Part shown: positions 1-6,014 of the stretch, one piece after another
How positions within the stretch are numbered: the stretch's first letter is position 1
Layout of the letters: the number at the start of each line of letters is the position of its first letter
Assembly (NCBI GenBank): GCA_002384765.1
Contig: DGBM01000265.1
Span: forward strand, 8,874 to 19,527
Origin: Demequinaceae bacterium UBA4004
GTDB taxonomy: Bacteria > Actinomycetota > Actinomycetes > Actinomycetales > Demequinaceae
Length of the DNA: 10,654 nucleotides
Reading direction: 5' to 3'
Made by a program: the position numbers and the translations under genes
The notes under the pieces: generated by a model
Database searches by the model: none
Told to the model about the DNA's origin: nothing
What the model saw: only the letters and a program-made list of their open reading frames with translations

Positions 1-288
1 GTCCCAGGTGTAGCCGGCATTGTTGATGATGATGTCGATACCACCGAAGTTGTCCACCGCGGCCTGCACGAAGCGCTCGGCGAAGCCGTCAGCGGTGACA
101 CTGCCCGGCACCGCGACCGCCTGGCCACCGCGGTCCATGATCTCCTTCACGACCGCGCTGACCGGGTCCGCGTCCAGGTCGTTGACCACGACACGGGCAC
201 CCTTCTCGGCCAGCTTGAGTGCAACCGAGCGGCCGATGCCGTGGCCGGCGCCCGTCACGAGGGCCGACTTGCCTTCAAGCTTTCCCAT
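1..288 (-). CDS. Short-chain dehydrogenase/reductase, N-terminal 96 residues (runs off window)
   Basis: This is the N-terminal nucleotide-binding half of a classical SDR, an NAD(P)-dependent oxidoreductase acting in the cytoplasm. The glycine-rich dinucleotide motif TGAGHGIG is at about residues 12-19. NDLDAD near residue 40 ends beta-2, and the acidic residues there suggest NAD preference (inference). The NNAG motif is near residue 90. The catalytic Ser/Tyr/Lys lie beyond the window edge, so activity cannot be judged. The ATG at 288 is preceded by AAGGAT at 293-298, a good ribosome binding site. It lies about 40 bp downstream of the decayed MaoC-like remnant and the thiolase, so it is probably the third member of that transcription unit and may oxidise a 3-hydroxyacyl-CoA. 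The family call is certain; the substrate is unknown. Confidence 0.9.
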   Translation of the reverse strand, partial: MGKLEGKSALVTGAGHGIGRSVALKLAEKGARVVVNDLDADPVSAVVKEIMDRGGQAVAVPGSVTADGFAERFVQAAVDNFGGIDIIINNAGYTWD

Positions 289-329
289 ACCGATCCTTAC
301 TTTCTTGTTGGGTAGGGGTGGTCGAGCCT

Positions 330-626
330 TCAGTCGAGCGCGACGACCGCTTCCCCGACGAGCGTCACCGTGCCGTCTGATCGTCCTCAGGTCCACAGCC
401 AGCTCCGTGAGGTAGGCGAAGGTGTCGGGCCTCTCCAGGTCGACGCCGAACAGGACGGTCGGGGGACCGGGAGGTCCCGATGCCCGGCCTGCTTGGCCGC
501 CTCGACGTCGATGAACACCGGGTCCTGCTGGCCGGTAGGCATGGCGAACAACCCCAGCCTGCTCCGCGTGATCACAAGCGTCACACCCGCGCGGGTCCTG
601 CCTATCAGGTCCTTGCTCAACCCCAT
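330..626 (-). pseudogene. MaoC-like (FAS1-type N-terminal) dehydratase remnant, frameshifted and internally deleted
   Basis: An ATG at 626 directly follows the thiolase stop (TGA at 630-628), as expected for a coupled gene. The first ~55 residues resemble the N-terminal hot-dog domain of MaoC-type dehydratases: LIGR near the start, then GQQDPVFID, and AGHRDLPVP. At a run of five Gs on the plus strand (461-465) the frame breaks. Restoring one base continues the family sequence as PTVLFGVDLERPDTFAYLTE, ending about position 389. The next ~150-bp core that a full domain needs is missing. Reading then resumes in the original frame with GTVTLVGEAVVALD and a TGA at 332-330, which looks like a MaoC C-terminal strand. 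One homopolymer slip plus an internal deletion makes this a pseudogene, not only a sequencing slip. Family assignment is from remembered motifs. Confidence 0.72.
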
Positions 627-627
627 G

Positions 628-1821
628 TCAGGACCCGACCTTCTCGTACATGGTGACCACACACGCGCCACCCAGACCAAGGTTGTGCTGCAGCGCGGCA
701 TTGACCGCGCCCTCGACCTGTCGGTCCTCGGCCTGACCGCGCAACTGCCACACCAGCTCCGCACACTGCGCCAACCCCGTCGCACCAAGCGGGTGTCCCT
801 TGGAGATCAGCCCGCCCGAGGGATTGGTGACCACCCGGCCCCCGTACGTGTTGTCGCCGTCGACGATGAACTTCTCCGCTGTGCCTTCGGGTGTCAGCCC
901 GAGCGCTTCGTAGGTGAGCAATTCGTTGGTGGTGAAGCAGTCGTGCAACTCGACCACGCGGATGTCCTCGGGGCCGATGCCGCTCTTCTCGTAGACCTGA
1001 CGAGCGGCCTCCTTGGCCATGTCGTAACCGACGAGGCGCTTCATGTCGCCCTCGAACGTGGACGGGAAGTCCGTCGTCATGGCCTGGGCCGCGATCACGA
1101 CATCGGAGCGCAGACCGTGACGGTCGGCGTACTCCTTCGACATCACCACTGCCGCGGCCGCACCACAGGTGGGCGGGCAGCACTGGAACCGGGTCAGCGG
1201 GCCATAGATGTGCGCAGAGGCCATGACCTCCTCCAAGGACAGTGGCGTCCGGAACACCGAGTATGGGTTGTTGGCCGCGTGCTTGCGCGACTTGACCGTG
1301 ATATAAGCGAACACCGAAGGGTCCATCCCCGTCTCGTCCACGTATTGCTGCCCCGCCGCACCGAAGTACGTCGCGGCCTCCGGGACGGACGCGGCCGGGG
1401 CACCCATCACCCCGTTACGCACGACCGCGAACTCTTCCAACGGACCGGGACGGTCCTCAAACCCTAGTTGGATCGCGCCGGGCATCATCTGTTCGAACCC
1501 CAGAGCCAGCGCGACATCCACCACCCCTCCCTCGACCGCCTGGCGGGCCATGAAAAGGGCCGAGGAGCCCGTCGAGCAGTTGTTGTTGACGTTGACAACC
1601 GGGATACCCGTCTGGCCGACGCGGTACAGCGCCTTCTGTCCGGAAGTAGACCCGCCGAACACGTAGCCGACGAAGGCCTGCTGAATCGCGTCGTAACCGA
1701 TACCCGCGTCAGCCAGCGCACGGCGCGTTGCCTCCGCGCCCATGACGTCGTAGTTGTCACTCTTCCCGGGCTTGGTGAACGGAATCATGCCGACACCAGC
1801 CACCACCACAGTGCTAGCCAT
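628..1821 (-). CDS. SCP-x-type thiolase (lipid-transfer protein/acetyl-CoA acetyltransferase)
   Basis: This 397-residue thiolase would cleave 3-ketoacyl-CoA with CoA at the end of a beta-oxidation round. The nucleophile Cys82 sits in NNNCSTGSSA. The HDCF motif gives His293, GHPLGATG gives His343, and GLGGACVV near the C-terminus gives Cys387, so the whole catalytic set is present. The NNNCSTGS and HDCF forms, rather than the FadA type, place it with SCP-x/SCP2 thiolases, a group often used for branched or steroid side-chain acyl-CoAs. The length is normal for the thiolase domain alone; no SCP2 domain is fused and no DUF35 partner is visible beside it. The ATG at 1821 follows GGTGAGG. It heads the left transcription unit, with a 60-nt-upstream palindrome at 1880-1889 as a possible operator. 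Substrate specificity is inferred only. Confidence 0.93.
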   Translation of the reverse strand: MASTVVVAGVGMIPFTKPGKSDNYDVMGAEATRRALADAGIGYDAIQQAFVGYVFGGSTSGQKALYRVGQTGIPVVNVNNNCSTGSSALFMARQAVEGGVVDVALALGFEQMMPGAIQLGFEDRPGPLEEFAVVRNGVMGAPAASVPEAATYFGAAGQQYVDETGMDPSVFAYITVKSRKHAANNPYSVFRTPLSLEEVMASAHIYGPLTRFQCCPPTCGAAAAVVMSKEYADRHGLRSDVVIAAQAMTTDFPSTFEGDMKRLVGYDMAKEAARQVYEKSGIGPEDIRVVELHDCFTTNELLTYEALGLTPEGTAEKFIVDGDNTYGGRVVTNPSGGLISKGHPLGATGLAQCAELVWQLRGQAEDRQVEGAVNAALQHNLGLGGACVVTMYEKVGS

Positions 1822-1879
1822 TGGACCTCACCTCACTGGGCGCGCGCCCGCGCGCCACCGTCGAAAACCTGTTGACGGG

Positions 1880-1889
1880 GAACGTGTTC
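1880..1889. promoter_or_regulatory. Palindrome GAACGTGTTC, candidate repressor site upstream of thiolase
   Basis: GAAC-GT-GTTC is a near-perfect dyad 59 nt upstream of the thiolase start. Its core AACnnGTT equals the core of the TnnAACnnGTTnnA box bound by KstR, the TetR-family cholesterol regulator of mycobacteria and rhodococci; the outer T and A of that box are not matched here. It lies between the AT-rich promoter candidate and the gene, where a repressor would act. A 10-bp dyad can occur by chance, so this stays a candidate. Confidence 0.35.
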
Positions 1890-2010
1890 ACTCGTCACAT
1901 CAGACTCCAGACTGTGGGTGAATTTCTGTTCAGTGCGGATGGAACCGGAGTCTCGCTGATCCTCTCGCATGGGCATTGTTTCCCAAGGATGGACGTCCCT
2001 GTCCGGCGAG

Positions 2011-2042
2011 TCAATAGTTATTCATCATTTACTTTGCATCAA
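2011..2042 (-). promoter_or_regulatory. AT-rich island, possible minus-strand promoter for the thiolase unit
   Basis: This 32-bp island is far richer in A/T than the rest of the window. On the minus strand it offers TTGATG (2042-2037) and TAACTA (2020-2015) with a 16-bp spacer, a fair -35/-10 pair. It would give a leader of roughly 185 nt before the thiolase start and place the 1880-1889 palindrome inside the transcribed region. It could equally be a foreign or IS-flank fragment, since the mobile scar begins about 200 bp further right. Confidence 0.3.
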
Positions 2043-2234
2043 GGCCCATGATGGCCGCACGGCGACGGCGCGCCTCCTCACCCGGCCATCCGCCTCACGG
2101 CGGCGACCTCGCGTTGCAGGCAGGGGGCGGGGTCCTGGGTCGCTGGAGGCCTGCCAGCGCCAGCTGGGCACTCGTGTGCCCACGCGGGCCGGCCGCTTGG
2201 ACTGGGACAGTTGTGCTGAAGCTCTGCGTGCTCG

Positions 2235-2626
2235 ATGCAGAAGCTCGTCTTCGACGAAGTCATCTCCACGTTCGGTGACAACAGATCGTGTACCCCGTAC
2301 ACCTTGCCTCTGCCAACGCCTCAAGAGGATCGCTGTCATGCGCCGCGCTCGACTCCTGCCGATGGGCAGGTACCTGCGTGACGCCTACCCCGGCCAGGCC
2401 GGCCTCTTCGAGGAGCAAGCCGCCTCTCGTGGCTTCTGCGCCACGGAGATCGGCCGGATGTGCTCGTGGCTCGCCAAGATCTGCGTGGCCACCGGGACCA
2501 GCCCCGAGGGCCTGACCGCCACACAGTACCCGCAGGTCCGGGCCGCGGTGCACGACGCCGTCATCGCCCGGCGCAGGTACCGGCCGAGAACACTGTCCAC
2601 GCCGCTGTTCGGCCTCGACGCCGCGG
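2235..2626 (+). pseudogene. Integrase-like N-terminal fragment, frameshifted and cut by IS256 remnant
   Basis: Two overlapping frames together look like the beginning of one protein. The first, from ATG 2235, reads MQKLVFDEVISTFGDN and then TPYTLPLPTP before drifting out of frame. The second, from about 2338, reads GRYLRDAYPGQAGLFEEQAA, then CSWLAKICVATGTSPEGLTA and RPRTLSTPLFGLDA. The helical, charged layout with a conserved 'second helix' region resembles the N-terminal SAM-like domain of actinobacterial tyrosine recombinases found in transposon modules; that family call is from memory and moderate. No catalytic Arg/His/Tyr region exists, because at about 2621-2627 the sequence changes abruptly to IS256 transposase in a different frame. 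The ATG at 2338 has AGAGGA upstream and could still be translated as a short chimera. Confidence 0.42.
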
Positions 2627-3047
2627 GCGATCTATACGGCGCCCACGGTCGAGGCTGCCTGGGCGGCGTTCGAGGAGCTCGAGGAGAAGTGGGTCAAGCC
2701 CTACCCGGCCATCCCCAAGCTGTGGCGGGCGGCGCGGGATGAGTTCATCCCGTTCCTCGCGCACGACGTGGAGATCAGGCGAGTTCTCTTCTCTACGAAT
2801 GCGATCAAGTCTCTGGACGCCAGGTACCGGCGCTCGGTCGGGGCGCGGGGGCACTTCCCGACTGAGCAGGCCGCGCTCAAGTGCCTGTACCTGGTCACTC
2901 CTGGGCTGGACCCCAAGGGCCTCGGACAGGCAGGATGGGTCACGCGGTGGAAGCCCGCGTTGAACGCGTTCGCCGTCACCCTTCGCCGACCGGATGCCGG
3001 CCGCGGAGAACCTCGGGAAATCGATGCCAGAACCACCGTTCATCTGA
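2627..3047 (+). mobile_element. IS256-family (mutator) transposase, C-terminal third only, frameshifted
   Basis: The frame starting at 2627 enters mid-protein with AIYTAPTVEAAWAAFEELEE and continues with the C-terminal signature of IS256/mutator transposases: DEFIPFL, EIRRVLFSTNAIKSLDARYR, RGHFPTEQAALKCLYLV and WKPALNAFAV. These normally form the last ~140 of about 400 residues, so the DDE residues Asp and Asp of the catalytic triad are absent and the gene is 5'-truncated. An extra C in the run at 2979-2981 shifts the frame; dropping it restores FADRMPAAENL and a natural stop, TGA at 3045-3047. The piece cannot encode an active transposase. I could not define a left inverted repeat, and no target duplication was recognised. 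It lies opposite in direction to every metabolic gene. Confidence 0.88.
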
Positions 3048-3217
3048 CACACCCGTTCCTGGTGATGTGATGCTGGCCGCGCGCTTCCCGTCTCCGCAAC
3101 CCAGCGTCTCCACCGGAGAGCACGTCACTTGACCTTCCGAAGCGCGCATCCGGACGAGTGTATCCCGCACCACATCTGTGCCGTTAGGCAGCCGCCGGCG
3201 CCCCCGGCCCCACCGGT

Positions 3218-3232
3218 CAGACGCATCGTCTG
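3218..3232 (-). terminator. Hairpin just downstream of the GntR regulator
   Basis: CAGACG-CAT-CGTCTG is a perfect 6-bp stem with a 3-nt loop, extendable by a G-U and a G-C pair. It begins 17 nt past the regulator stop codon on the minus strand. There is no U-tract, which is common for actinobacterial terminators. The rest of the gap between the IS256 remnant and the regulator (3048-3249) shows no gene and no clear inverted repeat that could be the IS end. Confidence 0.5.
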
Positions 3233-3249
3233 GCTGACGAGCAGCAGGC

Positions 3250-4005
3250 TCAAAACTGATTCGGCGGTTTCCGTCGCCAACGCGCCCGCGGGACGATGGG
3301 CTCGTCCAGACGTCCCTGGCCGGCGAGCACCCGCTCGAACTGCTCCAGGTGACGGCGCATCCGCCGGGCGGCGACGTCGGCATTGCCTTCCACGATCGCC
3401 TTGGCGATGCTCACATGGGCACGCCGCGTGGCCTCGATGTCGTCGTGACTCAGCTTCTCGTCAGAGCTCTGCCACTCCAGCGCGTCGTGCAGTGCAGTGA
3501 GCATGACCTCGAAGACGCCGTTGTTCGAGCAACGGCCGATCGCGCCGTGGAACTCGGCCGACTGGTGGAAGCCAGGCTGGACGCCCTGGTGGTGCGGCGC
3601 GATGCTTGCCAGCCAGTTCTTCTGCTCGGCAGTCGCGGTCCGTGCCGCCTCGGCCGCCGCCTCGGGTTCGACGAGCTTGCGGAACGTGAAAAGGTCACCC
3701 AGAGTCGTCCCCTGTGCTGAGAAGAGGAGTCCGAGCGAACGGCTGACCTGACGGACGTCGGGGTGACGTACCCGGATGCCCCCCTTGGGTCCGCGTTTGA
3801 TAACGATGAGGTCGTCCGCTTCGAGTAGGCGGAGAGTCTCGCGAACGGTGCCGCGACTGAAGCCGTAGTCCTCCATGAGCTTGGCCTCGGAGGGAAGAAC
3901 CTCCCCCGGCTGCATGCCGTCTCCGAGGATCCGCGCACGCAACTCGTCCGCGAGCACGTCCGAAGCCTTGGGTAGTGTCGCGGGGCGCTGCCTCTCGATT
4001 TCCAA
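3250..4005 (-). CDS. GntR-family transcriptional regulator, FadR subfamily (FCD domain)
   Basis: This is a DNA-binding regulator of 251 residues when started at TTG 4005. I prefer that start because GGAGGAGGGG (4017-4008) ends at ideal spacing before it; a GTG at 4050 and an ATG at 4029 would also be in frame but have no such site. The winged helix-turn-helix spans about residues 15-80, with LPSEAKLMEDYGFSRGTVRE and the wing KRGPKGGIRV. The C-terminal all-helical FCD ligand domain spans about 100-225. It keeps His153 (EFHGAI), His197 (RRAHVSI) and His219 (RRHLEQF), the usual metal-coordinating positions. FadR-type regulators often sense acyl-CoA or an acidic pathway intermediate, so local control of this acyl-CoA cluster is the natural guess. 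It is separated from the lyase pseudogene by about 190 bp with its own promoter. Confidence 0.93.
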   Translation of the reverse strand: MEIERQRPATLPKASDVLADELRARILGDGMQPGEVLPSEAKLMEDYGFSRGTVRETLRLLEADDLIVIKRGPKGGIRVRHPDVRQVSRSLGLLFSAQGTTLGDLFTFRKLVEPEAAAEAARTATAEQKNWLASIAPHHQGVQPGFHQSAEFHGAIGRCSNNGVFEVMLTALHDALEWQSSDEKLSHDDIEATRRAHVSIAKAIVEGNADVAARRMRRHLEQFERVLAGQGRLDEPIVPRARWRRKPPNQF

Positions 4006-4055
4006 TACCCCTCCTCCGGGTGGTGGCATCCCGATCGCTTTGCTCGTCACGAGAC

Positions 4056-4098
4056 CCTTATCTGACTATCATTACGCGGCAATCTCTCAAGGATAAGG
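4056..4098 (-). promoter_or_regulatory. Regulator promoter bracketed by CCTTATC/GATAAGG inverted repeat
   Basis: On the minus strand TTGAGA (4090-4085) and TAGTCA (4068-4063) form a -35/-10 pair with 16-bp spacing. Perfect 7-bp arms, CCTTATC and GATAAGG, lie at 4092-4098 and 4056-4062, directly outside the two boxes. An inner imperfect dyad ATTACGCGGCAAT (4071-4083) lies in the spacer. The site is 51-93 nt upstream of the TTG start of the FadR-type regulator, so autoregulation is plausible. The arms do not resemble the E. coli FadR box; binding is inferred from layout only. Confidence 0.45.
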
Positions 4099-4194
4099 CT
4101 GCACCGCACCGCCATCAACTCCGACCGCCAGAACACGGGCTTTTTGGCGGCCAAGGCGCCACCACGAACCGGAGGCACAGCCATGCCCGGGAGC

Positions 4195-4515
4195 GCGCAC
4201 GTAGGGCACTTCGACGCCGCTGCCCGTCCGGCGGCCGGCCATGCCGGTGATGAAGTCCTCCGCACTGAAGTAGCCGGCCGGTGACCCGTCCGTGAGCACT
4301 TCTTCGACCGGCAGGACACCGGAGCTGTCTCCACGCCGGCGGTCACCTCGTGGTGGGAACCCAGTCGCCTCCAGTGACCTCGCCAGTTCGGCGACCGACT
4401 GCAGCTTGGGCACCACGACTCCGGCACACCCGGCCCCAGAGCCTCGGCGACGTCGGCGGCAGACCACGGAGTAGGCACGGCGTTGACCCGGAGGAAGACC
4501 CGGGTGTGCCGAGTG
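4195..4515 (-). pseudogene. HpcH/HpaI (CitE-like) CoA-ester lyase fragment, multiply frameshifted
   Basis: CitE-like lyases cleave or form C-C bonds in CoA esters such as malyl- or citramalyl-CoA. Three stretches of that family appear in order but in alternating frames. First, TRVFLRVNAVPTPWSAADVA (about 4500-4430). Then, after a frame change near 4425, AGVVVPKLQSVAELARSLEA, where the VVVPK motif is the family's strand before the active site. A return to the first frame gives TAGVETA (the ETA motif that carries the metal-site Glu). Another change gives LPVEEVLTDG, then FSAEDFITGMAGRRTGSGVE and YVRA, corresponding to the GAEDF/RRT/YAR region. The first ~60 residues and the end of the barrel are missing. 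The fragment cannot give a working enzyme. Its place after MaoC suggests it once belonged to the operon. Confidence 0.7.
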
Positions 4516-4558
4516 TCGCCGACTGAAGCGTCCCGGGTTTGATGCCGCATCGTTTCTG

Positions 4559-4604
4559 GTCAGGAAGGATGCGTTCATGCCCAAGAATTTCGGGCCATCC
4601 TGAC
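4559..4604. repeat. 46-bp imperfect palindrome in the scrambled segment
   Basis: The arms GTCAGGAAGG (4559-4568) and CCATCCTGAC (4595-4604) pair over 10 positions with one mismatch, enclosing a 26-nt loop that contains a smaller GCCC/GGGC dyad around an AAGAATTTC core. It lies exactly between two unrelated gene fragments (the remnant at 4664-4798 and the lyase fragment at 4195-4515). It may be a leftover transposable-element end, a small palindromic repeat, or a chance hairpin. Only one copy is in this window. Confidence 0.4.
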
Positions 4605-4663
4605 GCATACGTGGGCCATTTTCGGCTGGGGGTGGCGAGCCGGTGGCCACGGCTGCTGAGTAG

Positions 4664-4798
4664 GCCGAACAGCCCGGGGGCCTCCCGCGCGAGGAAGTCC
4701 GTGAGCATGCCCCGCGGCAGGCCCGGCGGGTCCTGTCCCTCGTATGCCGCTGGGCCGGGTGCCGGCGCGCCCTGGCCCTGCCCGGGTGCGGAGGTCAT
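4664..4798 (-). pseudogene. N-terminal gene remnant coupled to MaoC; possibly phosphotransferase (APH)-like
   Basis: An ATG at 4798 overlaps the MaoC stop in ATGA, so a coupled gene once started here. The first ~45 residues read as a Gly/Pro/Ala-rich leader and then DPPGLPRGMLTDFLAREAPG followed by LFG. That pattern is reminiscent of the start of aminoglycoside-phosphotransferase-like kinases found beside acyl-CoA dehydrogenases, but no kinase motif follows, so the call is weak. Family resemblance ends near 4664. The frame stays open to 4343, but it then reads the palindrome and the lyase fragment out of frame, giving a chimeric protein of about 151 residues that I do not believe is functional. 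About 150 bp between 4515 and 4664 holds only the 46-bp palindrome and no recognisable gene. Confidence 0.4.
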
Positions 4799-5247
4799 GG
4801 CACGAGTACGGAGATGATCTCCGCCACGCAGGCGGGCTTGTCGCTGCCCTCCAGCTCGACCGTGACCCGGACGACGGACTGGGCGCCAGCGGGACCCCGG
4901 GTGAGCTCGAGCAGCTCGGCTCCTGCCCGGATGCGGGAGCCGACCGGGACCGGCGTCGGAAAGCGGACCTTGTTCGAGCCGTAGTTCAGACCCATGGCAA
5001 GTCCCTCCACCTTGTAGATCTCCCGGATGAGGCCCGGCAGGAACGAGAGAGTCAGGTAGCCGTGGGCGATGGTGCCGCCGAACGGGCCACCCCTGGCTCG
5101 CTCGACGTCGACGTGGATCCACTGGTCGTCGCCGGTCGCCTCTGCGAAGAGGTCGACCTGCTTCTGGGTGACGGTGTGCCAATCACTGTGTCCCAGGTGC
5201 TCGCCGACGGCGGCTTCCAGCTCGTCGGGTCCGGTAAAAACTCGCAT
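4795..5247 (-). CDS. MaoC-family (R)-specific enoyl-CoA hydratase
   Basis: This single hot-dog domain protein of 150 residues would hydrate a trans-2-enoyl-CoA to the (R)-3-hydroxyacyl-CoA. The hydratase-2 motif is intact: ATGDDQWIHVD places Asp40 and His45 five residues apart, as in Aeromonas PhaJ (Asp31/His36), followed by GGTIAHGYLTLS with His62. The N-terminal pattern VGEHLGHSDWHTVTQKQVDL is typical of the NodN/MaoC group. The ATG at 5247 follows GAGGAGA, a strong ribosome binding site that overlaps the stop of the upstream SDR. Its own stop overlaps the start of the next (broken) gene by ATGA. With the adjoining FabG-like SDR it forms a hydration/oxidation pair. The length and motifs are normal, and the start is well supported. 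Confidence 0.93.
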   Translation of the reverse strand: MRVFTGPDELEAAVGEHLGHSDWHTVTQKQVDLFAEATGDDQWIHVDVERARGGPFGGTIAHGYLTLSFLPGLIREIYKVEGLAMGLNYGSNKVRFPTPVPVGSRIRAGAELLELTRGPAGAQSVVRVTVELEGSDKPACVAEIISVLVP

Positions 5248-5258
5248 CGGTGGTCTCC

Positions 5259-6014
5259 TCAGCCCCTCGGCCCGCCGGCGACGTAGATGACCTGGCCGGA
5301 GACGAAGCCGGCCTCCTCGCGTACGAGGAACGACGCCGTTGCGGCGATGTCCTCGGGCTGGCCGACGCGCTGGACGGGGATGTCCTTGGCCCGGAAGGCG
5401 ATGAAGTCCTCGAAGGGCACGCCCATCCGCTCCGCCGTGGCCTTGGTCATCTCAGTCTGGATGAAGCCCGGGGCGATCGCGTTGACCGTGACCCCGAACT
5501 TGCCCAGCTCGATCGCAAGGGTCTTGGTGAAGCCCTGGAGGCCCGCCTTGGCGGCTGAGTAGTTGGCCTGGCCGCGGTTGCCGAGCGCCGAGGCCGAAGA
5601 GAGGTTGATGATCCGGCCCCACGTGGCCTCGGTCATGAACTTCTGCGCCGCGCGCGACATGAGGAACGCGCCACGCAGGTGGACGCCCATGACGGCGTCC
5701 CAGTCGTCGACGCTCATCTTGAAGAGCATGTTGTCACGGATGATGCCGGCGTTGTTGACGAGCACCGTGGGGGCGCCGAGCTCGCCGGCGACGCGCTCCA
5801 CCGCCGCGGCGACGGAGGCCTCGTCCGAGACGTCCCCCCCGACGGCGAGCGCCTTACCACCGTCGGCCGTGATCGCGTCCACCGTGGCAGCGCATGCGGC
5901 TTCCTTGATGTCGAGAACGGCGACGGCGAAGCCGTCCTCGGCGAGTCGCTTGGCCACAGCGGCACCGATGCCGCGGGCCGCTCCCGTGACGATGGCGGTA
6001 CGGGTGTCGGTCAT
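5259..6014 (-). CDS. FabG-like SDR, 3-hydroxyacyl-CoA dehydrogenase / 3-oxoacyl reductase
   Basis: This is a complete classical SDR of 251 residues. The cofactor motif TGAARGIG is at 10-17, NNAG at 87-90, the catalytic Ser in LSSAS near 139-140, and YSAAK gives Tyr152 and Lys156. APGFIQTEM (181-189) and the C-terminal VIYVAGG are typical. Asp35 at the end of beta-2 (AVLDIKE) suggests NAD(H), fitting oxidation of a 3-hydroxyacyl-CoA. The position of the structural Asn on helix 4 reads VHLRG, a His variant seen in some SDRs. The ATG at 6014 overlaps the stop of the HAD pseudogene (ATGA) and has AAAGGAG eight bases upstream inside that gene. MaoC follows 11 bp later. The substrate is inferred from context. 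Confidence 0.95.
   Translation of the reverse strand: MTDTRTAIVTGAARGIGAAVAKRLAEDGFAVAVLDIKEAACAATVDAITADGGKALAVGGDVSDEASVAAAVERVAGELGAPTVLVNNAGIIRDNMLFKMSVDDWDAVMGVHLRGAFLMSRAAQKFMTEATWGRIINLSSASALGNRGQANYSAAKAGLQGFTKTLAIELGKFGVTVNAIAPGFIQTEMTKATAERMGVPFEDFIAFRAKDIPVQRVGQPEDIAATASFLVREEAGFVSGQVIYVAGGPRG

Larger units (their letters stand above)
1822..2234. other. Intergenic leader of the thiolase unit; no gene seen
   Basis: I see no convincing coding signal on either strand over these ~410 bp. Short open frames exist but show no family motif and overlap one another. The segment contains a 10-bp palindrome (1880-1889) and an unusually AT-rich island (2011-2042) in otherwise GC-rich DNA. The right part leads into the mobile-element scar, so some of it may be insertion-derived DNA that I cannot assign. 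Confidence 0.5.

Noticed and set aside
370..1467. Long plus-strand open frame (365 codons) opposite the thiolase
   Set aside because: It is the antisense shadow of a high-GC gene: the translation is Arg/Gly/His-rich with no family motif, while the minus strand encodes a thiolase with all catalytic residues.
2561..3052. Minus-strand open frame opposite the IS256 fragment
   Set aside because: Shadow of the plus-strand transposase frame, which has strong family motifs.
3048..3217. Right inverted repeat of the IS256 element
   Set aside because: I found no convincing match to a terminal repeat and the left end is missing, so no pair can be checked.
4343..5182. Minus-strand open frame of 279 codons spanning MaoC and the region after it
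   Set aside because: Its first part is an out-of-frame reading of the MaoC gene; only the section from ATG 4798 is a plausible gene start, and that loses family resemblance by about 4664.
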